DNA from: Paenirhodobacter ferrireducens
GTDB taxonomy: Bacteria > Pseudomonadota > Alphaproteobacteria > Rhodobacterales > Rhodobacteraceae
NCBI RefSeq assembly: GCF_004022265.1
Contig: NZ_SAVB01000007.1
Span: 62,001 to 126,000 of the forward strand
Direction of reading: 5' to 3'
DNA length: 64,000 nt
In this document: in pieces, positions 16,275 through 24,526 of the stretch
How the letters are laid out: every line of letters begins with the position of its first letter
Numbering within the stretch: the stretch's first letter is position 1
Position numbers and translations under genes: made by a program
Notes under the pieces: generated by a model
The model's database searches: none
What the model was told of the DNA's origin: nothing
What the model saw: the letters and a program-made list of their open reading frames with translations, nothing else

Positions 16275-16283
16275 TATCAAAAT
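16266..16283. promoter_or_regulatory. GntR-regulon box 2
   Basis: Core TATTTAAATA is a perfect 10-bp palindrome, inside the 17-bp string TATTTAAATATCAAAAT (16267-16283) identical to that at 11951-11967. It lies between gntR (-) and potD (+), 1 bp upstream of the potD -35. Confidence 0.7.
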
Positions 16284-16284
16284 A

Positions 16285-16312
16285 TTGACCCGTGCCCCGG
16301 AAGGTGTAGGCT
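16285..16312 (+). promoter_or_regulatory. Predicted promoter of the PotDABC-type operon
   Basis: -35 TTGACC (16285-16290), 16-bp spacer, -10 TAGGCT (16307-16312). The layout box / TTGAC(A/C) / N16 / TAG(C/G)(C/T)T closely mirrors the glcD promoter on the other side of the regulon. Confidence 0.55.
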
Positions 16313-16389
16313 TCCTTCAGGGCCGGGACGAATCGGTTCACCAACAAGACCAATCGGCCTGCAACGACGGGCCGCACAGGGAGACAGCA

Positions 16390-17424
16390 ATGAAACTCGA
16401 ACGACGTCAATTCCTGACGGCTCTCGGAGCATGCGCGGGTGCTGCCGCCTTCGGCTCGCGGGCCTTCGCCAATGCCCCCTTCGTGGTGCCGACCTACGGT
16501 GGCACCTGGGCCAAGTTCTGGGAAGAAACCCTGATGCCGGGCCTGACCAAGGCCACCGGCATTCCGACCCAGCTCGACATCGGTCTTGGCAAGGATTTCG
16601 TCTCGAAGATCCGCGCCGGCGGCGATCAGGCGCCCTATTCCGTCTTCATGGGCAACGAGAACATCGCCGCCATGCTGCGCGCCGAAGGCTTCTTCGAGCC
16701 GCTCGACATGGCCAAGCTGCCCAATGCCGCGCAGCTGCATGACGGGCTGGTGAACACGGGCAACAACGGGCTGCGCGCGATCGTCTCGCCGATCGGTCTC
16801 GCCTATCGCACCGACATGGTGAAGGACGCGCCGACCTCCTGGACCGACCTTTGGGAAAACCCTGAGTTCAAGGAGCGTATCGGTCTTTACCAGATCGGCA
16901 ACACCGGCGCACAGCTCTTCCTGCGGCTCACCGGCAAGCTTTTCGGCTCGGGCGACACCGATTTCGACACCGCCTTCAAGAAGATCCAGGAGCTCGTGCC
17001 CTTCACCCAGGCCTCCTGGTCGGGCGAGGTCGCGGCCGGGTTGATGCGTGGCGACGTGATCGTCGCGCCGGTCGACTGGACCGAGATCATGATGCTGCAG
17101 GACAAGGGCGCCCCGGTCGCGATCGTCGCGCCGAAGGAGGGCGTGCTTGCCTTCGAGCAGAGCTTCAACATCGTCAGGACCGGCGCGATGAAGGACGAGG
17201 CACACGCCTATATCAACTACCTCATCGACAAGGACGTGCAGGCCAACATGGCGCAGGCGTTCTACACCTCGCCGTCCAACAAGGACTCGGTGCTCGACCC
17301 GGCGCTGGCCGCGCGGCTGCCGATCAACGGGCCGAAGATGAGCGAGATCATCCGCTTCGACTGGGACAGCTATGTCGATCTCGCCCCCGCGGTGACCGAC
17401 CGCTGGAACCGCGAGATCGGCTGA
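16390..17424 (+). CDS. ABC transporter substrate-binding protein, PotD-like
   Basis: 344 residues, start ATG 16390 after GGGAGACAGCA. The N-terminus MKLERRQFLTALG carries a twin-arginine (RRxFL) export signal, cleaved around AFA; the mature periplasmic protein has the PotD/iron-III family pattern, beginning FVVPTYGGTWAKFWEE. It captures the substrate for the permeases that follow. PotD-like proteins bind polyamines but many paralogues bind opines, amino acids or carboxylates; genetic linkage to CoA ligase and hydroxyacid enzymes favours an acid. A 9-bp-stem hairpin follows the stop, probably to give excess binding protein over the ATPase and permeases. Confidence 0.88.
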   Translation: MKLERRQFLTALGACAGAAAFGSRAFANAPFVVPTYGGTWAKFWEETLMPGLTKATGIPTQLDIGLGKDFVSKIRAGGDQAPYSVFMGNENIAAMLRAEGFFEPLDMAKLPNAAQLHDGLVNTGNNGLRAIVSPIGLAYRTDMVKDAPTSWTDLWENPEFKERIGLYQIGNTGAQLFLRLTGKLFGSGDTDFDTAFKKIQELVPFTQASWSGEVAAGLMRGDVIVAPVDWTEIMMLQDKGAPVAIVAPKEGVLAFEQSFNIVRTGAMKDEAHAYINYLIDKDVQANMAQAFYTSPSNKDSVLDPALAARLPINGPKMSEIIRFDWDSYVDLAPAVTDRWNREIG

Positions 17425-17425
17425 G

Positions 17426-17464
17426 CCGGGCACCACAGGCACCGGGCGCCGCTCTGGTGCCCGG
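17426..17464 (+). terminator. Intercistronic hairpin after the binding-protein gene
   Basis: CCGGGCACC (17426-17434) pairs perfectly with GGTGCCCGG (17456-17464) across a 21-nt loop; no T-tract. Position between binding-protein and ATPase genes is the classic place for partial attenuation or mRNA 3'-end protection. Confidence 0.55.
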
Positions 17465-17487
17465 TCCCATGCACACAAGGCATCCAG

Positions 17488-18531
17488 ATGACGACCCTGA
17501 CCCTCGATGGGATCGACAAGTTCTATGGCGATCTGCACATTCTGAAAGACATCAATCTCGAGGTCGGGCAGGGCGAGTTCATCTCGCTGCTCGGGCCGTC
17601 GGGCTGTGGCAAGACGACGACGCTGCGCTGCATCGCGGGCTTCGAGCCGATCGACCGCGGCCGGCTGCTGTTCGGCACGCGGGAGATGACCAATGTCGCG
17701 CCCGAGCATCGCGACCTCGGCATGGTGTTTCAGTCCTACGCGCTCTTCCCGCACATGACGGTGGCGGAAAACCTCGCCTTCGGGCTCGAGGTGCGCAAGG
17801 TCGCACCCGCCGAGCGCGCCGCCCGCATCGCCAAGGTGCTCGAGATGGTGCGGCTTGCGGGCTACGAGGGGCGCTTCCCGCGGGAACTGTCGGGCGGACA
17901 GCAGCAGCGCGTCGCGCTGGCCCGCGCGCTGGTGATCGAGCCGGCGGTACTGCTCCTTGACGAGCCGCTCGCCAATCTCGACGCCGCGCTGCGCGACGAC
18001 ATGCGCTTCTTCATCCGCGACCTGCAGCAGCGCGTCGGCATCACCACGATCTATGTCACCCATGACCAGAGCGAGGCGCTGGTGATGTCCGACCGCATCG
18101 TGGTGATGGAAAAGGGCGTGGTCGCGCAATGCGGCACCCCGAAGGAGATCTACGAGCGTCCCGCCTCGCGCATGGTGGCGGGGTTCATCGGCCATTCCGA
18201 CGTGATCGAGGGCACCGTGCTTGGCCGCGAGGGCGCGATGATCGTGGTCGAGACCGCCGCAGGGCGGCTGCGTGCGCATGGGCCCGAGGCGGTCTCGGGC
18301 CCGGTGCATCTGATGATCCGGCCCGAGAAGCTGCGTCCGGGGCTGGCCGAGAACGCGATGACCGGGCGGGTGAAGAAGGCGGTCTATCAGGGCTCGGCGC
18401 TGCTGGTCGTGGTCGAGCTGCCTTCGGGCCAGGAGATCTCGGCGCTGCTCGACGCGGATGCTGCGGTGGCGGTCGGGGCGGAGCTCACGCTCGGCTTTGC
18501 CGCGCGCCATGGCTGGGTGATCGCGCGATGA
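17488..18531 (+). CDS. ABC transporter ATP-binding protein, PotA-like
   Basis: 347 residues. Walker A GPSGCGKT (36-43), Q-loop FQSYALFPHM, signature LSGGQQQRVALARAL (134-), Walker B LLLDEP (155-160), H-loop VTHDQSEALVMSDR, then a C-terminal TOBE domain (~residue 270 on). It powers the importer at the inner face of the membrane. Stop overlaps the next permease start by 4 bp, so expression is coupled. Confidence 0.92.
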   Translation: MTTLTLDGIDKFYGDLHILKDINLEVGQGEFISLLGPSGCGKTTTLRCIAGFEPIDRGRLLFGTREMTNVAPEHRDLGMVFQSYALFPHMTVAENLAFGLEVRKVAPAERAARIAKVLEMVRLAGYEGRFPRELSGGQQQRVALARALVIEPAVLLLDEPLANLDAALRDDMRFFIRDLQQRVGITTIYVTHDQSEALVMSDRIVVMEKGVVAQCGTPKEIYERPASRMVAGFIGHSDVIEGTVLGREGAMIVVETAAGRLRAHGPEAVSGPVHLMIRPEKLRPGLAENAMTGRVKKAVYQGSALLVVVELPSGQEISALLDADAAVAVGAELTLGFAARHGWVIAR

Positions 18532-19385
18532 TCGCGGCGACACGCAAGCGGGTGTGGTGGATGATCGTGCCGGCGCTCGTGCTGCTGGTGGGCTTCCTCG
18601 TGCTGCCCTATGCCTCGATCGTGGTGATGAGCCTGCGCACCGCCGACACCCGCGCGGTCTATGGCGAGGGCTTCACGCTTTCCCATTACGCGCAGATCGT
18701 CACCGATCCCTTCATCTGGGGCATCGTCGGGCGCTCGCTCCGGATGGGGCTGACAGTCACCGTGGTGACGCTGCTCCTTGGTTATCCGGTGGCCTATCAT
18801 CTGGCCAACCTGCGCAGCCGCTGGGCCTCGATGCTCTATATCTTCGTGATCTCGCCGCTGCTCGTCGGCATGGTGGTGCGCACCTTCGCCTGGATGATCA
18901 TCCTGTCGAACAACGGCGTCATCAACGGCGCGCTGAAATCGCTCGGCCTGATCGAGCGGCCAATCCTGCTGCTCAACACGCCGCTTGGCGTCACCATCGC
19001 GCTGATCCATGTCTTCCTGCCCTTCGTGATCCTGCCGCTTCTGGGCAATCTGCAGGCGATCAGCCCCGATCTTGCGGCGGCGGGGCGCTCGCTTGGGGCC
19101 TCGCGGCTGCGCACCTTCCTCAAGGTGACGCTGCCGCTCAGCCTTCCGGGCATCCAGGCCGGGGCGATCCTCGTCTTCGTGCTGTCGATCTCGGCCTATG
19201 TGACGCCGGCGATGCTCGGTGGCACCAGGGGGCGGACGATGTCGGTGCTCGTCGTGCAATATCTCGTCGACAGCTTCCGCTGGCCGGCGGGGGCGGCGCT
19301 TGCGATCTTCATGTCGGCGATCACGCTCGCGATCATCGTCGTCTACCTGCGCCTGACGGCGCGCGCGATGCGGAGGCTGCCATGA
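18528..19385 (+). CDS. ABC transporter permease, PotB-like
   Basis: 285 residues, about six membrane helices, starting at the ATG of an ATGA overlap with the ATPase gene. The cytoplasmic EAA-type coupling loop reads DLAAAGRSLGASRLRTFLKVTLPLSLPGI (positions ~180-208; quoted in part), as expected for the inner-membrane subunit that contacts the ATPase. Forms a heterodimer with the next gene product. Its own stop overlaps that gene by 4 bp. Confidence 0.9.
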   Translation: MIAATRKRVWWMIVPALVLLVGFLVLPYASIVVMSLRTADTRAVYGEGFTLSHYAQIVTDPFIWGIVGRSLRMGLTVTVVTLLLGYPVAYHLANLRSRWASMLYIFVISPLLVGMVVRTFAWMIILSNNGVINGALKSLGLIERPILLLNTPLGVTIALIHVFLPFVILPLLGNLQAISPDLAAAGRSLGASRLRTFLKVTLPLSLPGIQAGAILVFVLSISAYVTPAMLGGTRGRTMSVLVVQYLVDSFRWPAGAALAIFMSAITLAIIVVYLRLTARAMRRLP

Positions 19386-20185
19386 ACGGGCGCAAGACCG
19401 TCTGGGACCATCTCTTCACCCTGCTGGTGACGGCGATCTATCTGTTCCTGATGTCGCCGATCCTCCTTGTGGTGATCTTGTCCTTCAATGCGGGCGAGTT
19501 CCTCTCGCTGCCGATCGAGGGGATGTCGTTGCGCTGGTTCGTGGCGCTCTTTCACAACACCCGCTTCCTCGACGCGACGCTGCACTCGCTGCTGCTGGCC
19601 GCGGTGGCGGCGGTGGTGAACGGGGTGATCGGCACGCTCGCGGCGATCTATGTCGTGCGCTTCGCCGGGCCGCGGCTGGCCAATCCGCTGCGTCTGCTGA
19701 TGTCGGCGCCGCTTCTCGTGCCCGAGATCCTCACCGCGATCGCGCTCCTTTTCTATTTCTTCGAGCTCGGCGTGGGGAACAATTACGGCCTCGCGATCCA
19801 GGTGGGCCATATCATCGTCACCTTCCCCTATGTCTTCCTCAATGTCTCCTCGGCGCTCTTCAACTTCGACCGCTCGCAGGAGGAGGCGGCGCGCTCGCTT
19901 GGCGCGGGGGGCTGGATGACCTTCCGCCGGGTGACGCTGCCCGCGGTGAAGCCGGGGCTGATCACCGGCTGTCTCTTCGCCTTCGTGATCTCCTTCGACA
20001 TCTTTAACATCTCGCTCTTGCTGAAATCGGTAGGGATGAACACGCTGCCGCTCGAGCTTTTCGACTATCTGCGGTTCAACTTCGATCCGACCGCCGCGGC
20101 GATCGCGACGGTAAGCATCGGCGTCACCTTCGTTGCGGTGGTGATCGTCGATCGCACCGTGGGGCTGCGCTCGCTGCGGTTCTGA
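19382..20185 (+). CDS. ABC transporter permease, PotC-like
   Basis: 267 residues, six predicted membrane helices, with the EAA loop EEAARSLGAGGWMTFRRVTLP near residue 180. Second permease of the importer; last gene of the operon. Followed by a GC-rich hairpin with TTTTCTT at about 20190-20231. Confidence 0.9.
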   Translation: MNGRKTVWDHLFTLLVTAIYLFLMSPILLVVILSFNAGEFLSLPIEGMSLRWFVALFHNTRFLDATLHSLLLAAVAAVVNGVIGTLAAIYVVRFAGPRLANPLRLLMSAPLLVPEILTAIALLFYFFELGVGNNYGLAIQVGHIIVTFPYVFLNVSSALFNFDRSQEEAARSLGAGGWMTFRRVTLPAVKPGLITGCLFAFVISFDIFNISLLLKSVGMNTLPLELFDYLRFNFDPTAAAIATVSIGVTFVAVVIVDRTVGLRSLRF

Positions 20186-20189
20186 GTGC

Positions 20190-20231
20190 GCGCCGCCGGG
20201 TGTCCGCGTCGCGGCGCCGGGCGGCGTTTTC
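20190..20231 (+). terminator. Intrinsic terminator after the PotDABC-type operon
   Basis: Arms CGCCGCCGGG and CCGGGCGGCG (nearly complementary) around a GC-rich loop, followed by TTTTCTTA. Separates the Pot-type operon from the sugar-type importer downstream. Confidence 0.65.
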
Positions 20232-20363
20232 TTAACGGCCCATCAGAAAAACGCAATTGAGCCCGGCGGGGTCAGGCGGGATGATCCGACCCGGAGGACA
20301 GGCCGGCCGCAGGCGCGTGGGGGAGCGCGCGCCGCGGCAGACGGCGTCAAGGGAGGACAAGAC

Positions 20364-21365
20364 ATGGCCGGGGACACCCCGCAGCCGACCGGTTCCGGTC
20401 GGCGCGTCAAGATCACGCAAGAAAGCGTCGTCACCGCGATCGCCGCGCTTCTCTTCGTGGTGTTTTCGATATTTCTCAACAACTTCCTGACCCAGGGCAA
20501 CATCCTTGCGCTGCTGAAGAATGTCGCGATCCTGGGTACGCTCGCGACCGGGATGGGCTTCATTGTCGTCGGGCGCGGCATCGACCTGACGATGGTCGCG
20601 GTGATGGTCGTCGGCGTCGCTTTCGCGATCTGGCTTACGACGCTCGGGCAGGGGTTTTTCGGTGCGATCGTGATCGGCGGCGGGCTGGTGACGGCCTGCG
20701 GGCTGGTCACCGGGCTGCTGATCGCGGTGGCCGAGATCCCGCCGATCTTCGCCACCCTGGCCATGGCCTCGGTGATCTATGGTGGCGGCCGGGTCGCGTT
20801 CAGCTCGGATGTGCTCTATGCGCCGGCGAATGTCGCCTGGCTGAGCTTCATCGGCTCGGGCACCTTCCTTGGCCTGCCGGCCTCGGTGGCGATCTTTCTC
20901 GCGCTCGCGGCGCTGGTGGCGGCCTTCCTGCGGCTCACCCGCTTTGGCCGCTTTGTCTATGCGACCGGCGACAACCCCCATGCCGCGCGCACCATGGGGC
21001 TGCCGACGCGGCCGGTGCTGGTCGCGCAATATATCGTCGCCGCACTGATCGCCTATCTCGCCGGGATCCTGCTCACCGGCCTCGTCTCGAGCATCAACAC
21101 CCGGCTCTACAATTCGACGCTGATCTATGACGTGCTGCTCGTCGTCGTTCTGGGCGGGATCAGCCTGTCGGGCGGCCAGGGCGGGGTGCGCAACGTGCTT
21201 GTCGGCACCGTGCTTGTCGGCATCCTGATCAACGGCATGACCATCCTGAACTTCAGCTACACCAGCCAGAACCTGATCAAGAGCGTGATCTTGCTGGCAG
21301 CGCTGGCGCTCGATGCGGCGATCAACCCGCGCGACGAGCAGACATCTCAAAGCGGCGACATCTGA
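20364..21365 (+). CDS. Sugar-type ABC transporter permease (RbsC-like)
   Basis: 333 residues with 8-10 hydrophobic segments of the BPD_transp_2 (RbsC/AraH) family; markers include GMGFIVVGRGIDLTMVAVM near residue 65 and GGISLSGGQGGVRNVL near 265. Starts at ATG 20364 after AGGGAGGACAAG. It is one of two permeases in this importer, the partner being the N-terminal half of the fusion at 22415. First gene of the operon; the promoter presumably lies in the ~130 bp after the preceding terminator. Substrate unknown. Confidence 0.9.
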   Translation: MAGDTPQPTGSGRRVKITQESVVTAIAALLFVVFSIFLNNFLTQGNILALLKNVAILGTLATGMGFIVVGRGIDLTMVAVMVVGVAFAIWLTTLGQGFFGAIVIGGGLVTACGLVTGLLIAVAEIPPIFATLAMASVIYGGGRVAFSSDVLYAPANVAWLSFIGSGTFLGLPASVAIFLALAALVAAFLRLTRFGRFVYATGDNPHAARTMGLPTRPVLVAQYIVAALIAYLAGILLTGLVSSINTRLYNSTLIYDVLLVVVLGGISLSGGQGGVRNVLVGTVLVGILINGMTILNFSYTSQNLIKSVILLAALALDAAINPRDEQTSQSGDI

Positions 21366-21393
21366 TCGCCGGGTCATCCAAGGGAGGAAAGCG

Positions 21394-22404
21394 ATGACGT
21401 TCCTGAAGAAAGCCGCCTTCGCGGCGCTGGCGACGGCTGCCCTATGCGCGCAGCCGCTCATGGCCGAACAGATCGAGCAGGTCGGCCGCGCCGCCTATCT
21501 CGAGGCGACGAAGGGCAAGAAGGTGATCTTCGTGCCGCTGTCGCAGGGGATGGACCTGAACCAGGCCTGGACCGCGGTCTGGCAGCGCCACGCCGCGCGC
21601 TATGGCTTCAGCTTCGAAGTGCGCGATCCGAACATGGACACCGCGGCGGGGATCCGGGCGTTGCAGGGCGCGATCGCCGAGAAACCTGATGTGCTGATCG
21701 TGCAGAACCCCGACGTGCAGACCTATGCCCGCGCGCTCAAGCAGGCGCAGCAGGCGGGGATCAAGATCTTGCAGATCAACATGCAGTCGATCACCCAGAC
21801 CGACAGCTATGTCGGCAACGACTGGATCGAGATGGGCCGGCTCGAGGCGGGCGAGCTGGCAAAGACCTGTATGGCGCCGGGCGCGCCCTCGAAGAAGATC
21901 GTCTGGCTTGCCGGCGTGCAGACCGGGGCGGCCAACATCTACATGCGCGAGGGGCTGAACCAGATCCTCGCCGAGAACCCGGGGCTCGAACTCGTCTCCG
22001 ACCAGCCCGCCGATTACGACAGCGAGAAGGCGCGCCAGATCACCGAGACGGTGCTGCAGCAGCACCCCGATCTGTGCGGCATCATGGGGATCTGGGACAA
22101 TGCCGAGGTCGGCGCGGGCGCGGCGGTGCTGGCGGCGGGCAAGCAGGATCAGGTGACGATCGTGACCAATGGCGCGGGCGCCGCGACCGCCTGCGACAGC
22201 ATCGGCAAGGGCCTGCTCGACGTCGTCTACAACTTCAATGCGCCGATCCAGGCCGAGATCGCGGCGCAGCAGATCTCGGAGTTGCTGCAACACCCCGAGC
22301 GCCAGGCTGGCGCCGAGAAGACCGTGTTCTTCGGCCCGATCACCCGCGTCGACAAGAGCAATGCGACCGGGCGCAACTGCTGGACCCTCGACCAGCTGAA
22401 GTAA
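21394..22404 (+). CDS. Sugar-type ABC transporter substrate-binding protein (RbsB-like)
   Basis: 336 residues from ATG 21394 (AGGGAGG upstream). A Sec signal peptide (MTFLKKAAFAALATAALCAQPLMA, residues 1-24, quoted here by its ends MTFLKK and PLMA) precedes a type I periplasmic-binding fold: KKVIFVPLSQGMDLNQAW, VLIVQNPDVQTYARALKQAQQAGI, then CGIMGIWDNAEVGAG. Delivers a sugar, polyol or lactone-like ligand to the permease pair. The operon order permease, binding protein, permease-fusion, propeller, ATPase is unusual. Confidence 0.9.
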   Translation: MTFLKKAAFAALATAALCAQPLMAEQIEQVGRAAYLEATKGKKVIFVPLSQGMDLNQAWTAVWQRHAARYGFSFEVRDPNMDTAAGIRALQGAIAEKPDVLIVQNPDVQTYARALKQAQQAGIKILQINMQSITQTDSYVGNDWIEMGRLEAGELAKTCMAPGAPSKKIVWLAGVQTGAANIYMREGLNQILAENPGLELVSDQPADYDSEKARQITETVLQQHPDLCGIMGIWDNAEVGAGAAVLAAGKQDQVTIVTNGAGAATACDSIGKGLLDVVYNFNAPIQAEIAAQQISELLQHPERQAGAEKTVFFGPITRVDKSNATGRNCWTLDQLK

Positions 22405-22414
22405 GGACGCCACC

Positions 22415-24526
22415 ATGAGCCTGACCGACACCTTCGTCCGACTGCGCTATCGGCTGCTGCCCGATCACGTCTTCGGCGAGATACTGACGAAGAAATGGGT
22501 CGACAGTGCGATCCCCTTCTTCGCTCTCGTGCTGATGATCGCGATCTTCGGCCCGATCGTGCCGCGGTTCTTCGAATTCGGCACGCTGTCGATCCTCTCG
22601 GGCGAGCTGGCCGAACTCGGGCTCGTGGTGTTGGGCTTGGCCGTGGTGATGATCTCCGGCGGGATCGACCTTTCGGTGGGGTCGACCTATGCGCTGGCGG
22701 TGACCGCGGCGCTTTACGGCATGAACGTGCTCGGGCTGAGCCTGCCCGCAGGGCTTGCGCTGACGCTGGCCGTTGGCGCCGCCTGCGGTGCGGTGAACGG
22801 CTTCCTGGTCGGGGTGCTGCGGATGCGCGCCTTCCTCACCACGCTCGTCACGCTGATCATCGGGCGCTCGATCTTCGATATCGTGTTCCCGAAGATCTCG
22901 ACCGACATCGTGATGAACGCGCCGAATTCCCCGGCCTATGACGTGCTCGGCATGGGGCATCTGGCGGGGCTGCCGGTCTCGTTCTGGGGGATGGCGGCGA
23001 TTGCGCTTGCGCTGCATGTCGTGCTGTCGCGCGGCCGTTATGGCTGGCGGCTGCTCGCGGTGGGAGGGGCGCGGCGCTCGGCCCATAATGCGGGCATCCA
23101 TGTGCGGCGGACGGTGTTCTCGGCCTATGTGCTGTGTTCGGTCCTGGTGGCGCTCGGCGGCTTCCTGTTCGCCGCACGGATCGGCTCGGCGGCCTCCGAC
23201 ATCGGCGCCGGGCTCGAGCTGCAGGCGCTGACCGCGACGGTGCTCGGCGGGATCTCGCTGGGCGGCGGGCGCGGCTCGGTGGCGAAGGCGCTGATGGGCA
23301 CGGTCTTCGTGCTGATCCTGTCGAGCGCGTTGCTCGCCCTCGCGATCCCCGGGCCGGTGAACCAGCTTCTGCTGGGGCTGGTGCTGGTGGCGGCGGTCTT
23401 TCTCGATGTGCGCTGGGTGAAGAACCGCCACAAGCTGCTGCGCGCGGTCTATATCTCGCCGACCTTCGCGAAGCTGCCCGAAGCGATTCCGACCGACAGC
23501 GGGGTGATGCAGCCAAACGACCGGCTGCGCGCCGCCGAACCGATCGGGCTCGGCATCATGGACGGGGCCGAGGACGTGATCTTCGACCGCGACGACAACC
23601 TCTACACCGGCTCGCGCGATGGCGACATCGTGCGCTGGTTCGCCCCCGACTACACCCGGCACGAGATCTTCGCCCATACCGGCGGCGCGCCGCAGGGAAT
23701 GACCTTCGACGCCGAGGGCAACATGGCGGTCTGTGTCGGCGGCATGGGGCTTTATCAGGTCACGCCGGGCGGCGAGGTCCGCCTGCTCACCGCCGAGACC
23801 AACCGCAGCTGGACTTCGGTGGCCGATGATTCGGTGATGAAGCTCGCCGACGATTGCGACATCCTGCCCGACGGCCGGATCATCTTCTCCGAGGCGACGG
23901 TGCGCTTCGAGATGCATGACTGGTACGCCGACGCGCTCGAAAGCCGCGGCAACGGCCGGCTCATCATCTACGACCCGAGGACGAAAGCGACGTGCACCGT
24001 GCTCGGTGATCTCGTCTTCCCGAACGGCGTATGCACCTCCTATGACGGGGTCTCGGTGCTTTTCGCCGAAAGCTGGGGCTGCCGGATCAACCGCTACTAT
24101 TACGCCGGGCCGAAAAAGGGCCGGATGGAGCGGGTGATCGAGGGACTGCCGGGCTATCCCGACAACATCAACCGCGCCTCGGACGGGAACTACTGGCTGG
24201 CGCTGATGGGCGCGCGCACGCCCGCGCTCGACCTCGCGCTCGAGATGCCGGGGTTCCGCCGGCGGATGGCGCGGCGGGTGTCGCAGGACGCCTGGCTGAT
24301 GCCGAACCTGAACACCGGCTGCGTGCTCAAGTTCAACGAGCAGGGCGAGATCCTCGAAAGCTACTGGGATCTCGGCGGCACCCGGCACCCGATGATCACC
24401 TCGATGCGCGAGCACCGCGGCGCGCTCTATCTGTGCGGCATCTTCAACAACCGCATGGGCCGGCTCGCCTTGCCGCAGGCCGACCAGAGCTGGTGCGGCG
24501 TGGACACCTACTGGGGGGCAAAATGA
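22415..24526 (+). CDS. Fusion: RbsC-like permease + strictosidine-synthase-like beta-propeller
   Basis: 703 residues in one uninterrupted frame. Residues 1-340 are a complete BPD_transp_2 permease (SGGIDLSVGSTYAL at 81-94; GGISLGGGRGSVAKALMG at 278-295; ends around LLRAVYISPTF). After a ~25-residue linker, residues 365-703 form a six-bladed propeller like strictosidine synthase/SMP-30/APMAP: GAEDVIFDRDDNLYTGSRDG at 384-403, VFPNGVC at 534, LPGYPDNINRASDGNYWLAL at 578-597. The propeller would lie on one membrane face attached to the transporter. Such folds are often metal-dependent lactonases, so it may process the imported ligand. A 4-bp overlap couples it to a second propeller gene. Confidence 0.88.
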   Translation: MSLTDTFVRLRYRLLPDHVFGEILTKKWVDSAIPFFALVLMIAIFGPIVPRFFEFGTLSILSGELAELGLVVLGLAVVMISGGIDLSVGSTYALAVTAALYGMNVLGLSLPAGLALTLAVGAACGAVNGFLVGVLRMRAFLTTLVTLIIGRSIFDIVFPKISTDIVMNAPNSPAYDVLGMGHLAGLPVSFWGMAAIALALHVVLSRGRYGWRLLAVGGARRSAHNAGIHVRRTVFSAYVLCSVLVALGGFLFAARIGSAASDIGAGLELQALTATVLGGISLGGGRGSVAKALMGTVFVLILSSALLALAIPGPVNQLLLGLVLVAAVFLDVRWVKNRHKLLRAVYISPTFAKLPEAIPTDSGVMQPNDRLRAAEPIGLGIMDGAEDVIFDRDDNLYTGSRDGDIVRWFAPDYTRHEIFAHTGGAPQGMTFDAEGNMAVCVGGMGLYQVTPGGEVRLLTAETNRSWTSVADDSVMKLADDCDILPDGRIIFSEATVRFEMHDWYADALESRGNGRLIIYDPRTKATCTVLGDLVFPNGVCTSYDGVSVLFAESWGCRINRYYYAGPKKGRMERVIEGLPGYPDNINRASDGNYWLALMGARTPALDLALEMPGFRRRMARRVSQDAWLMPNLNTGCVLKFNEQGEILESYWDLGGTRHPMITSMREHRGALYLCGIFNNRMGRLALPQADQSWCGVDTYWGAK

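Noticed and set aside
16270-18543. 757-codon - strand frame over the PotD/PotA-type genes
   Set aside because: His/Arg/Asp-rich shadow antisense to well-supported ABC genes.
20186-20363. Possible small ORF between the two importers
   Set aside because: Holds a terminator and a ribosome site for the next permease; no frame with both start and ribosome site.
22340-24415. 691-codon - strand frame over the permease-propeller gene
   Set aside because: Antisense shadow with extreme His/Arg/Gln composition; the + strand fusion is supported by motifs along its whole length.
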